From contig PMXH01000516.1 in NCBI GenBank assembly GCA_003165855.1, forward strand, positions 1-11,431: a DNA stretch of 11,431 nucleotides. Reading direction: 5' to 3'. Numbering within the stretch: position 1 is the stretch's first letter; each line of letters starts with the position of its first letter. Below are positions 1-8,370 of this stretch, piece by piece. Both the position numbers and the translations under genes were made by a program. This DNA is from Acidobacteriaceae bacterium. Its GTDB lineage: Bacteria > Acidobacteriota > Terriglobia > Terriglobales > Acidobacteriaceae. The notes under the pieces were generated by a model. It was not told where the DNA came from and searched no databases. It saw only the letters and a list, made by a program, of their open reading frames with translations.

Positions 1-218
1 GGCTCGACATAATCGCGATCGATAATCCGCAGCGTCCCGACCCCCGCGCGCGCCAGCAGTTGCGCCAGGGCTGACCCAGTCGCTCCGCATCCCACAATCG
101 CAACTCGGCCCGCCGCCAGCCGCCGTTGGCCCTCAGTTCCGATTCCGCTAAACAGAATCTGCCGCGAATACCGTTCCTCGAATTTGTCTTTCTCCCCGCC
201 CTGCCTCAAAGAGGTCAC
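1..218 (-). CDS. ThiF/MoeB/HesA-family adenylyltransferase (5' part, runs off the left edge)
   Basis: Family members (E1-like enzymes) use ATP to adenylate the C-terminal glycine of a small sulfur-carrier protein such as ThiS or MoaD, for thiamine, molybdopterin or related sulfur transfer. Read on the minus strand, about 72 residues are visible. They include the family opening [12 protein letters not shown], then the Rossmann nucleotide-binding loop [12 protein letters not shown] and a following strand ending IIDRDYVE, whose acidic residues normally contact ATP ribose and Mg. A GTG at 216-218 is chosen as start: it has a GGAAGGA-type ribosome binding site just upstream, and an in-frame TAA closes the frame slightly further up. 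The catalytic cysteine, zinc-binding cysteines and any C-terminal rhodanese domain lie outside the window, so ThiF, MoeB and HesA-like proteins cannot be separated. It is divergent from the outer-membrane cluster. Confidence 0.88.
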   Translation of the reverse strand, partial: MTSLRQGGEKDKFEERYSRQILFSGIGTEGQRRLAAGRVAIVGCGATGSALAQLLARAGVGTLRIIDRDYVE

Positions 219-221
219 CAG

Positions 222-229
222 TTCCTTCC
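222..229 (-). promoter_or_regulatory. Ribosome binding site of the thiF-like gene
   Basis: On the minus strand this reads GGAAGGAA and ends three bases before the GTG start at 218. It is the main reason for choosing that GTG over the TTG three codons further in. Confidence 0.6.
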
Positions 230-241
230 CGCAAAACCTTT

Positions 242-247
242 ATTATA
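242..247 (-). promoter_or_regulatory. Candidate -10 box (TATAAT) for the thiF-like gene
   Basis: The minus strand carries a perfect TATAAT here, in an AT-rich patch inside otherwise GC-rich DNA. It lies 23 bp upstream of the GTG start, so transcription would begin near 235 with a very short leader just covering the ribosome binding site. No good -35 hexamer is visible 16-18 bp further upstream, so either an activator is needed or the match is fortuitous. The core TTATAA (243-248) is palindromic, so a weak plus-strand reading (TATAAG) also exists. Confidence 0.4.
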
Positions 248-276
248 AGTGTGTCTGGATTGCTTCCGCTGCCAGG

Positions 277-326
277 ATGCAGACAACACGGGCCTCCTGT
301 GCTTCATCGAATGTAGACAACGGGCC
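277..326. repeat. Pair of short direct repeats in the leader of the outer-membrane cluster
   Basis: ATGCAGACAACACGGGCC (277-294) and ATGTAGACAACGGGCC (311-326) are the same motif with one C/T change and a 2-bp difference. They start 34 bp apart, and an inverted half-site TGTCT lies at 252-256. The arrangement sits between two divergent genes just upstream of the bamA-like ribosome binding site, so it could be an operator. No regulator is known for it here, and chance duplication cannot be excluded. Confidence 0.35.
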
Positions 327-327
327 C

Positions 328-332
328 AAGGA
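328..332 (+). promoter_or_regulatory. Ribosome binding site that sets the TTG start of the bamA-like gene
   Basis: AAGGA, followed by AAT, stands six bases before a TTG at 339-341. From that TTG the protein begins directly with a basic N-terminus and a hydrophobic signal peptide. The reading frame is open further upstream to a GTG at 249, but that adds 30 cysteine-rich residues with no signal-peptide character and no good ribosome binding site. Confidence 0.6.
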
Positions 333-338
333 AATTAT

Positions 339-3300
339 TTGCTGAGACGGTACGCGTCATTCATCATCTTGATTATTGTTTCGCTCGGCCCGGCCGCCCG
401 TGCCGGATCGCCTCAGTCCCCTTTTTCGCATTCATCCCAAGGCCCGCAAACAGAACCGCAAACTGCGCCCACCTCCTCAGCGACCTCAGCTCTTGCGTCG
501 ATGTCCGCCTATGTCGGACGCACCGTGCAATCCATCGAGCTTCCCGCCGTTTCGGATTCCGCCCGCCTGCTCGAAATGCTCCCGCAAAAACCTGGCCAGC
601 CGCTCGACCGCGACCAGGTCCGCGAGAGCATCCGCATTCTTTTCGCCACCGGCCGTTTCGCCGACATTCAGGCCGAAGTCACTCCCTCCGGTTCGGCCGT
701 CGTGCTCACCTTCACCACCTCGCTCAACTTCTTTGTCGGCGCCATCGACGTGGAAGGTGCTCCCAATCACCCCAACGCCAACCAAATCGTCAACGCCTCG
801 AAGTTCCAGCTCGGCGAACTTCACACTCTCGACAAACTCGACCGCGCCTTGCAGAATATCCGCCAGCTCATGCAGGAGAACGGCTATTACCGCGCCCGCG
901 TCACTGCCGAAAGCACTTCCAACGCCGCTACCCAGCAGGTCAATATCCTCTTCCACATTACTCCGGGAGAACCTGCTCACGTCGGTGAGGTCAACATTGC
1001 CGGCCACTCGAATTTCTCCCAAGGCCAGGTTCAGGACATCGCCAGGATGCACTCCGGCGATCGCGTCACCGCCGCCCGCGTCACCAATTCGCTTCAGCAT
1101 CTGCGCAAGAAGTTCCAAAAACAGCAGCGCGTCCTCGCCCAGGTTTCTATTGCCGAGCAGAAATACCAGCCCGATTCCAACGCTGTCGACTATACCTTCT
1201 TGATCGAACCCGGTCCCGTCGTCGTGATCTACACCCAGGGGTTTCACGTCAGCCGCGGCGTCCTCAAGAAGCAAATCCCCGTCTACGAAGAAAACGCCGT
1301 CGACGACGACCTGCTCAACGAAGGCCAACGCAACCTTCTGGATTATCTCCAGTCTCGCGGCTTCTTCGACGCCTCCGTCGAGTTCCAGAAGGAAACCGGG
1401 CCCGACGCCCTCCGTGTCATCTACCGCATCAACCCTGGTCCGGTGCACAATCTCGTACTCATCGAGATCTCTGGAAACAAATATTTCTCCACGAAACTGC
1501 TCCGCCCGCGCCTCCAGATCCTGGCCGCCAGCAAGTTCATTTCCCACGGACGCTACAGCGGAGCCTTGCTCAAGAACGACGTCGCCAATCTCCAGGCCCT
1601 CTACATCTCCAACGGATTCCGCCAGGTCAAGATCCAGACCAAAGTCGACGACAACTATCACCACTCCGATAACCACCTTGCGGTTCACCTTCAAATTGAA
1701 GAAGGCCCACAGACGATCGTCGACGCTCTCCATATTGCCGGAAACCAGAGGATTGCCCTTAAGACGTTTCCTGAACTCAATACCGCCGCAGGCCAACCTT
1801 ACTCCGAACTGAACCTCGCCAACGATCGCGAGTCGATCCTCAACTACTACTTCAACCACGGTTTTTCTCACGCCACTCTCGAGATCACCACCAACCCCTC
1901 CTCCAGCCAGCCCAACCACGAAGATGTCACCTTCACCATCCAGGAAGGCGAACAGTTCTTCGTCAACCAGGTAATGGTGGCCGGGCTCGATCACACCCGC
2001 GCCTATGTCGTGCAGCGCGAAATCCAAGTGGCTGCCGGACAGCCTCTCAGCCAGGGCGACCTCCTCGATACCCAGAGCAAGCTCTATGACCTCGGCATCT
2101 TCAGCCAGGTCGACACTGCCGTCCAGAATCCCGAGGGCTCCGACCCCCAGAAAAATGTTCTCGTTCAGGTGGGAGAAGCCAAGCGTTACACCTTCACCTA
2201 CGGTGTCGGCCTGGAATTCGAAACCGGTCTGCCGGCCGGAGACAACTCTCCCGGCGGTGGTACCGGGGTAAGTCCTCGCGTCGAATTCGATATCACCCGC
2301 CTCAACGTTGGCGGACGCGACCAGACCTTAACTTTCCAATCCCACGTTGGCCGCCTCCAGCAGCGCGGCCTCATCAGTTACGAAATCCCCAAGCTCTTCA
2401 ACAGTGACCGCTTTAAGCTTTTCTACACTGCCTTCTATGACAACAGTCTCGACGTCTCCACCTTCACCTCGCAGCGTCTGGAAGGAAAAATCGATCTCCG
2501 CCAGCAAATCGGCAAGCAGCAGGCCAATCACAATACTTCCATCACCTACCGCTTCGATTACCGCCGCGTGAAAGCCAGCAGCCTCGTTTCAAATTTTTCC
2601 CCCGCCGAATTCAATCTGCTCTCTCTGCCTGCCCGCGTCGGCGGTCCTGGCTTCACCCTAATCCGCGACAAGCGCGACAACCCCCTGGAAAGCACAAAAG
2701 GCCAGTACTTCACCCTCGACACCTTTGCCGCATCCAGTTACGTTGGTTCTCAGGCGGATTACGGCCGCGCCCTCGCTCAGGATTCCACCTATTACGCCTT
2801 CGGACGTCCCAATCACAAGTTTGTCTTCGCTCGCTCCACGACCCTCGGTCTGGAGCAGGTCTATAGCAACACTAGTGTTCTGCCGCCGGGAGCCTGCCAA
2901 ATAGTCCTCTTAGTTAATTCTTGCCCCTCGGGTATTTCGGTAATCCCCTTGCCCGAAGTCTTTTTTGCCGGTGGGGGCAACTCTCACCGTGGTTTCGGGT
3001 TAAATCAAGCAGGACCTCGCGATCCCGACTCTGGCTTTCCCGTCGGCGGCACGGCGCTTTTCGTAAATAGCATCGAACTGCGCTTTCCCAGCGTCAGCCT
3101 GCCCTATCTCGGAGAAGGTTTTGGCTTCGCCATTTTTCACGATATGGGCAACGTCTTCACTGCCGGTCACGATATGGTCACAGGGCTCATGCGCTGGCAC
3201 CAGCCCAACCCTTCCCAGTGCCTGCAATTCAGCCCTCTCACGCAGGCCACACCCTATAACAATTGTGTTACCAGCTTCGACAATTCTGGCTACGATTACA

Positions 3301-3500
3301 CTTCTCACGCGGTCGGCCTGGGGTTGCGTTACAAGACACCCATAGGCCCTTTACGCTTCGACTTCGGGTACAATTTGAATCCGACGGCGTATATCACTGG
3401 CTACACGTTCAGCGCGCCGCCGAATTCGGCGACGCCGGCGTTTCTTCCCGAGCGCTTGGGCCATTTCAATTTCTACTTCAGCATCGGGCAGCCATTTTAG
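339..3500 (+). CDS. bamA: BamA/TamA-family (Omp85) outer-membrane protein assembly factor with seven POTRA-like repeats
   Basis: Omp85 proteins insert beta-barrel proteins into the outer membrane. From the TTG start the product has 1053 residues: a signal peptide (about 1-22, ending AARA), a Ser/Thr/Pro/Gln-rich spacer (23-57), a POTRA-rich periplasmic region (about 58-616) and a C-terminal barrel (617-1053). I count seven POTRA-like units starting near residues 59, 129, 216, 296, 373, 461 and 543. Most open with a strand ending in a V/I-x-G-type motif, contain a helix with a GYY/GFF/GIF-type turn, and end in an EPGP- or EEGP-like turn. Proteobacterial BamA has five POTRAs and TamA three. The barrel carries the lid-loop motif as HRGFG (Arg884), a GPLRFDFGYNLNP strand near the end, and a terminal Phe. 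BamA versus TamA assignment is uncertain; neighbouring tamB and surA-like genes fit either. Three closely spaced genes suggest one transcript. Confidence 0.92.
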   Translation: MLRRYASFIILIIVSLGPAARAGSPQSPFSHSSQGPQTEPQTAPTSSATSALASMSAYVGRTVQSIELPAVSDSARLLEMLPQKPGQPLDRDQVRESIRILFATGRFADIQAEVTPSGSAVVLTFTTSLNFFVGAIDVEGAPNHPNANQIVNASKFQLGELHTLDKLDRALQNIRQLMQENGYYRARVTAESTSNAATQQVNILFHITPGEPAHVGEVNIAGHSNFSQGQVQDIARMHSGDRVTAARVTNSLQHLRKKFQKQQRVLAQVSIAEQKYQPDSNAVDYTFLIEPGPVVVIYTQGFHVSRGVLKKQIPVYEENAVDDDLLNEGQRNLLDYLQSRGFFDASVEFQKETGPDALRVIYRINPGPVHNLVLIEISGNKYFSTKLLRPRLQILAASKFISHGRYSGALLKNDVANLQALYISNGFRQVKIQTKVDDNYHHSDNHLAVHLQIEEGPQTIVDALHIAGNQRIALKTFPELNTAAGQPYSELNLANDRESILNYYFNHGFSHATLEITTNPSSSQPNHEDVTFTIQEGEQFFVNQVMVAGLDHTRAYVVQREIQVAAGQPLSQGDLLDTQSKLYDLGIFSQVDTAVQNPEGSDPQKNVLVQVGEAKRYTFTYGVGLEFETGLPAGDNSPGGGTGVSPRVEFDITRLNVGGRDQTLTFQSHVGRLQQRGLISYEIPKLFNSDRFKLFYTAFYDNSLDVSTFTSQRLEGKIDLRQQIGKQQANHNTSITYRFDYRRVKASSLVSNFSPAEFNLLSLPARVGGPGFTLIRDKRDNPLESTKGQYFTLDTFAASSYVGSQADYGRALAQDSTYYAFGRPNHKFVFARSTTLGLEQVYSNTSVLPPGACQIVLLVNSCPSGISVIPLPEVFFAGGGNSHRGFGLNQAGPRDPDSGFPVGGTALFVNSIELRFPSVSLPYLGEGFGFAIFHDMGNVFTAGHDMVTGLMRWHQPNPSQCLQFSPLTQATPYNNCVTSFDNSGYDYTSHAVGLGLRYKTPIGPLRFDFGYNLNPTAYITGYTFSAPPNSATPAFLPERLGHFNFYFSIGQPF

Positions 3501-3525
3501 GGCGACTATTTCGGGTAGCTATTTA

Positions 3526-4242
3526 ATGATCAGCTTTCGCACCAGGACAGCGGCAACCGTGGCGGCTCTTGCACTTCTGCTGGCGCTGCTCGCCTTGCCG
3601 CCCCTGCACGCCTCGCAAGTAATCGACCGCATCATCGCCACCGTCAACGGCCAAGTTATCCTTCAGTCCGATTGGGATGAAGCCCTGTGCTACGAGGCGC
3701 TGCTCTCCAACCGCTCCCTTGCCCAGTTCACCGACGACGACCGCCGCGCCGTTCTCGACCGCCTTATCGACCAGGAACTGCTTCGCGGTCAGATGAAATC
3801 TGCTGACTTCCCTCACGCCACCGACGCTGAGGTCGCCGCCCGCATCGCCGATGCCCGCAGTCAATCCCCTCAGGCCGCGTCTGTTGAGGGTTGGCAATCC
3901 CTTCTGGCCCAATACCATCTGACTGAAAAGGATCTTTTCGACCACGTCCGGCAGCAGATCGACCTGATGCGCCTCGTCGATGCCCGCCTTCGCCCTGCCG
4001 TCCAGATCGATTCCAAGTCCATCGAGGCCTACTACCGTGATCAGTTCGTCCCTAAATTGAAAGAGTCCGGCGCATCCGAAGTGCCCCTCGCCGATGTCTC
4101 CAACAAGATCCGTGAACTCCTCACCGAAGAAAAGGTGAGCGAGATGCTCGTCTCCTGGCTGCAAACCTTGCGTTTGGAAGGTCAGGTTCACACTCCCGGC
4201 GTCACGCCCTCGTCCAACGACCCGGGAGTACAATCGCAATAG
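3526..4242 (+). CDS. SurA-like periplasmic chaperone lacking a PPIase (parvulin) domain
   Basis: This is probably a periplasmic holdase that escorts unfolded outer-membrane proteins to the Omp85 insertase encoded just upstream. The 238-residue product has a signal peptide (1-29, ending LHA), then the SurA N-terminal signature DRIIATVNGQVILQSDWDE (34-52). A long helical region follows (about 53-165), including RRAVLDRLIDQELLRGQM. The C-terminal helix has SIEAYYRDQFVPKL and a segment ending in WLQTLR, which in SurA packs back on the N-domain. E. coli SurA has 428 residues with two parvulin domains; no parvulin motif is visible here. The known SurA core (N-domain plus C-terminal helix) can chaperone without parvulin domains, so function is plausible. 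The ATG follows the bamA-like stop by 25 bp and tamB starts 8 bp after its stop, supporting co-transcription. No strong ribosome binding site is visible. The tail after about residue 220 is low complexity. Confidence 0.8.
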   Translation: MISFRTRTAATVAALALLLALLALPPLHASQVIDRIIATVNGQVILQSDWDEALCYEALLSNRSLAQFTDDDRRAVLDRLIDQELLRGQMKSADFPHATDAEVAARIADARSQSPQAASVEGWQSLLAQYHLTEKDLFDHVRQQIDLMRLVDARLRPAVQIDSKSIEAYYRDQFVPKLKESGASEVPLADVSNKIRELLTEEKVSEMLVSWLQTLRLEGQVHTPGVTPSSNDPGVQSQ

Positions 4243-4250
4243 CATTCGCA

Positions 4251-7200
4251 ATGACCGTGCCCCCCGCCAAGCCCGCCCGCCGCTGGTGGAAATATCTCCT
4301 TATCTTTGCCGGCGCGGCCCTTCTCTCCGCGATCGCCCTGCTGATTTACGTCAATACGGAATCGTTCCAGTCGCTGGTCCGCCGCCGCCTCGTCGCCGAG
4401 GTCGAGCGCATTACCGGGGGCCGCGCCGAAGTCGGCAGCATTCATACCACTCCCTTTCGCTTGCAGGTGGATGTGCGCAACATCACCGTCCACGGCCGTG
4501 AATCCGCCACCGACGTCCCCCTTGCCCACGCCGACCGCATCGTCGCCCGCTTGAAGATCAGCTCGCTCCTTCGTTCCGAGTTCGGCTTCCACGAGCTCAT
4601 CCTCGAGCAGCCCGTCATCCACTTCGCCTTTTATCCCGACGGCACCACCAACTTTCCTCAGCGCAAGGCCAGCACTTTTAGCGGTCAGAACGTGATCGAG
4701 CCGCTCTTCTCTCTGTCCATCAATCGCCTCGAACTCCGCCAGGGTCGTGTCTATTGGGACGATCAAACCGTTCCCCTCGACCTCGCCGCCCGCGACATTT
4801 CGCTCGACATGGACTATTCCTTTCTCCACGGCCAATACAATGGCCGCCTCTTGCTCGGCATGGTCGAAAGCAAGCTCCTGAATTGCCGCCCTTTTGCCTG
4901 GATGACTTCCGCCGAATTCAGCCTCACCTCCAGCTCTGCCGTCTTTACCTCTCTCCAGTGGAACTCCGGACACTCTCATCTCTCTGCCAGCGGGCAGGTC
5001 ACGGACTTCCGCCATCCCCATCTCCAAGCCACCTACGATGCCCAACTCGATCTCACCGAAGCTGCCTTTATCGCCCGCTACCGCGATCTCCGCTCCGGTT
5101 TCCTCGAACTGAAGGGAAGCGGTGGCTGGTCGCTCGACCAGTTTACTTCCAATGGACTGCTCACTCTTCGCGATCTCGCTTGGCAGGATGATCGCGTTTC
5201 TTTCTCCCGAGCGTCTCTCACCACCGACTACTCCGTCAGCGATCAGGAACTCAAACTGTCCAGGATGCAAGGCAGGATCTTCGGGGGCAGCTTCACCGGC
5301 GATGCGGAATGGAATCATTGGCTCGCGCCCGAGCAGCACCTCTCGCCTGCGGCTAGAAAAAATCTGGAGACCGCCACCATCTCCGCAGCCCCACCGTTGA
5401 ACAAGTCCGGCCAGAAAACGACCAAACCGGCGGTCGCACCGAAGCCGCCAGCAATCCAGACCGCACAGATCTTCCTCCATCTGCGCGATCTTTCCGCTGC
5501 GGACCTTTCCTCCGCCCTCAACGCTCCCGAGCATCCGCTGTCGTTGCTCCATCCCGTCGGTTCGGCATCCGGAACTCTTGAAACTCGTTGGAAGGGAACT
5601 CGCCGCGACGCCGAAGTCCAATTCGCCCTCGATCTCACTCCACCCGCTCATCCCGCGCCCAAGCAACTACCCATCACCGCCCATACCAGCGGCCTCTACC
5701 ACGTCGCTACCGACACTCTGGATCTTCCTCAGTTCACCCTCGCCACTCCAACGTCCCACGTCCAGGCCTCCGGCACATTGTCGTCCGCCTCGGCGGTCCA
5801 CCTCTCCATTTCCACTTCCAGTCTTGCGGACTGGCTACCCTTCATTTCTGTCGTTCGCGGTCCCGCACTATTTCCTATCGTGCTGAACGGCAGCGCCAAA
5901 TTCAATGGCGGCATGAGCGGCTCACTCTCTTCTCCTCAACTTGCAGGCGCTCTGGTCGTCGAAGATTTCGACATCACCCTCCCCGCCACAACCAACACGG
6001 CGATGCTCCAAACCCACTGGGATTCTCTTTCCTCCTCGATCCAACTTTCCTTCCAGGCGGTCGCTTTTCACAACGCGAATCTGCGCCGGGACGACACTTC
6101 CGCCGAATTCGACGCCTCCGCCACCCTCCAGCACGGCCATTTCACAGGCGACAGCGCTTTCACCCTCCGCGCCAACCTCCACAACACTGAACTCTCCGCG
6201 CTCCTCGACATCGGCGGATATAACTATCCCCTCACCGGCAACACCGATCTTTTTGTGGAAGCCTCCGGCATCCTGTCCGATCCTCACGGTCAAGGACAGA
6301 TTCACCTCAACCACGCGTACGCCTACGGAGAATCCGTTCAACAATTCGATTCCAACTTCCAGGTTGCCCACGGCGAAATCTCAATCGACAACATCCATCT
6401 CTTCCACGACGACTCCATCATCACCGGAAGCGCCTCCTACAATCCCACTACTCGCGCCTTCCGCCTCGACCTCGCTGGAAATAATTTCGATCTCGCCCGC
6501 ATTTCCTGGATTCATTCCAATCGTCTCTCCGTGGAAGGCCGAGCCAGCTTCACTCTGCAAGGCTCCGGCACTCCCAGCGCGCCTTCCTTCAACGGAAACC
6601 TCCACCTCCTTAACCTCACGCTGGATCACGAACTTGCCGGCGATCTCGACCTGCAAGCGGTCACCCAGGGAAGCGAACTTCATCTCACCGGCAATTCCCA
6701 ACTGCAGCATGGCTCGTTACTGGTGAACGGCAACATCCAGTTGCGCGATCACTATCCCGTCGATCTCTCTTTCCACATGGACCAGCTTGATCTCGACGCT
6801 CTCTGGCGCGCCTATGCCCACGGCCAGGTCACCGGACACTCCTCCGTCGATGGTTCGCTCATCGTCCGCGGTCCGCTCCGCCAGCCCTCGCAGTGGACCC
6901 TCGACGGCTCACTGACTGCCATCGCTCTCGACATCGAAAACGTCAAAGTCCACAGCCAGGATCCTATTCGCTTCACTCTCGCCAATCAGGTTCTCAACAT
7001 TCAGCAATTCCATTTATTAGGGGAGGGAACTGACCTGACCGCTCACGGCTCCGTGCAAATTTCCGGGGCTCACGCGCTCGATCTCTCCGCCGATGGCCGC
7101 CTCGACCTCAAGCTGCTCTCCAGCTTCGCTCCGGACTTTACCTCCTCCGGTCTCGTCACTATGAATATGACTGTCGGCGGCACCATTACCGAGCCTTTGC

Positions 7201-8369
7201 CTCAGGGCCATCTTCAAGTGGCCAACGGATCACTCTCCTACGCCAGCCTGCCCAGTGGCTTGAGCGAACTCAACGGCTCTCTGGTTTTTACTCGTGACCG
7301 CGTCCACGTCGAGACCCTTACCGCCCGCACCGGCGGTGGCACCCTCGATTTCAAAGGCGACGCCACTTACTTCAACCAGCAACTTAATTTCAATCTCACG
7401 GCCACCGGCAAGGATGTTCGCCTGCGTTATCCTCCCGGCGTCAGTTCCACGGCCGATGTCGAATTGCACTGGGTGGGCGCGCGCTCCGCTTCTTCCATCT
7501 CCGGCGAAATCACCATCAACAAAATGGCCGTCACTCCCGGGTTTGACTTCGGTTCTTATCTCGAACACAATCGCCAGGTTTCCACCCTCACCGCCTCAAA
7601 CTCCCCCCTCTACAACATCAAACTCGATATCCACGTCCAGACTTCGCCCGCGCTTCAGATGCGTACCGCCATTGCCCGCCTCTCTGGCGACGCCGATCTG
7701 CGCCTCCGCGGCTCCGTTGCTCGTCCCGCCGTCCTCGGCCGTGTCGATATTCTCGAAGGCCGGGCCACCGTCCATGGCATCCACTTCAACCTCGAGCGCG
7801 GCGACATCACTTTCGCGAATCCAGTGGCCATCGAACCCCAGTTCGATCTCCAGGCTTCCACTCACGTCCGCAATTACGACCTCAGCATCACTGTCACCGG
7901 CACGCCCGATCACGGTCTCAACATCAACTACCGTTCCGAGCCCCCGCTGCCCAAGTCCGACATCATCGCCCTGCTCGCTCTCGGCCGCACCGGCGATGAA
8001 TCCTCGCAACTCCAGGGGCAGTCCGGCCAAAGCGTTTTTTCCGATCAGGCCACCGATCTCATCCTCAACCAGGCCATCAATGACACCGCCAGCAGCCGCT
8101 TCCAACGCCTGTTCGGCGCCAGCAACATCAAGATCGATCCTCAGGGACTTACCACCGAAACCAATCCCACGGCACGCGGTCCGCAGGTCACCATCGAGCA
8201 GCAATTCGCCAACAACATTTCCCTCACCTACTCCACCAATGTCTCTCAGAGTTCGGAGCAGATCATCCAGGGCGAGTACTATATCAATCGCAACGTTTCC
8301 GTCGTCGGCACGCGCGACCAGAACGGCGTAGTCAGTTTCGACATCCAAGTCCGCCGCCGAAAAAAGTAA
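4251..8369 (+). CDS. tamB: TamB-like translocation/assembly module protein (AsmA-like, DUF490 C-terminus)
   Basis: TamB proteins are anchored in the inner membrane and span the periplasm as a long hydrophobic beta-groove. They are linked to outer-membrane protein assembly and phospholipid transport and dock on an Omp85 partner. This 1372-residue product fits. A basic N-terminus (PARRWWK) precedes one membrane helix (15-34), then an AsmA-like start with VEVGSIH-type strands. A very long stretch of short alternating beta-strands follows, broken by a Pro/Lys/Ala-rich linker near residues 375-405. The C-terminal part from about 1020 matches the TamB domain: GRVDILEGRATVHG, then GDITFANP, the signature SDIIALLALGR (1236-1246), ATDLILNQ, and an amphipathic end YYINRNVSVVGTRDQNG. 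E. coli TamB has 1259 residues. The location directly after an Omp85 gene and a SurA-like gene suggests a dedicated bridge-insertase pair. No strong ribosome binding site is seen; translational coupling across the 8-bp gap is likely. Confidence 0.92.
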   Translation: MTVPPAKPARRWWKYLLIFAGAALLSAIALLIYVNTESFQSLVRRRLVAEVERITGGRAEVGSIHTTPFRLQVDVRNITVHGRESATDVPLAHADRIVARLKISSLLRSEFGFHELILEQPVIHFAFYPDGTTNFPQRKASTFSGQNVIEPLFSLSINRLELRQGRVYWDDQTVPLDLAARDISLDMDYSFLHGQYNGRLLLGMVESKLLNCRPFAWMTSAEFSLTSSSAVFTSLQWNSGHSHLSASGQVTDFRHPHLQATYDAQLDLTEAAFIARYRDLRSGFLELKGSGGWSLDQFTSNGLLTLRDLAWQDDRVSFSRASLTTDYSVSDQELKLSRMQGRIFGGSFTGDAEWNHWLAPEQHLSPAARKNLETATISAAPPLNKSGQKTTKPAVAPKPPAIQTAQIFLHLRDLSAADLSSALNAPEHPLSLLHPVGSASGTLETRWKGTRRDAEVQFALDLTPPAHPAPKQLPITAHTSGLYHVATDTLDLPQFTLATPTSHVQASGTLSSASAVHLSISTSSLADWLPFISVVRGPALFPIVLNGSAKFNGGMSGSLSSPQLAGALVVEDFDITLPATTNTAMLQTHWDSLSSSIQLSFQAVAFHNANLRRDDTSAEFDASATLQHGHFTGDSAFTLRANLHNTELSALLDIGGYNYPLTGNTDLFVEASGILSDPHGQGQIHLNHAYAYGESVQQFDSNFQVAHGEISIDNIHLFHDDSIITGSASYNPTTRAFRLDLAGNNFDLARISWIHSNRLSVEGRASFTLQGSGTPSAPSFNGNLHLLNLTLDHELAGDLDLQAVTQGSELHLTGNSQLQHGSLLVNGNIQLRDHYPVDLSFHMDQLDLDALWRAYAHGQVTGHSSVDGSLIVRGPLRQPSQWTLDGSLTAIALDIENVKVHSQDPIRFTLANQVLNIQQFHLLGEGTDLTAHGSVQISGAHALDLSADGRLDLKLLSSFAPDFTSSGLVTMNMTVGGTITEPLPQGHLQVANGSLSYASLPSGLSELNGSLVFTRDRVHVETLTARTGGGTLDFKGDATYFNQQLNFNLTATGKDVRLRYPPGVSSTADVELHWVGARSASSISGEITINKMAVTPGFDFGSYLEHNRQVSTLTASNSPLYNIKLDIHVQTSPALQMRTAIARLSGDADLRLRGSVARPAVLGRVDILEGRATVHGIHFNLERGDITFANPVAIEPQFDLQASTHVRNYDLSITVTGTPDHGLNINYRSEPPLPKSDIIALLALGRTGDESSQLQGQSGQSVFSDQATDLILNQAINDTASSRFQRLFGASNIKIDPQGLTTETNPTARGPQVTIEQQFANNISLTYSTNVSQSSEQIIQGEYYINRNVSVVGTRDQNGVVSFDIQVRRRKK

Positions 8370-8370
8370 A

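Noticed and set aside
249..338. Upstream GTG start extending the bamA-like protein by 30 residues
   Set aside because: The added residues are cysteine-rich and precede the signal peptide, the stretch contains the direct repeats, and the TTG at 339 has a well-placed AAGGA.
486..2027. 513-codon open frame on the minus strand inside the bamA-like gene
   Set aside because: It is antisense to clear POTRA coding sequence. Its Val/Glu/Asp/Gly-rich product has no recognisable motif and is what a C-ending codon bias produces on the opposite strand.
4188..5666. 492-codon open frame on the minus strand over the start of tamB
   Set aside because: It is antisense to tamB, has low-complexity acidic/glycine composition, no ribosome binding site and no family resemblance.
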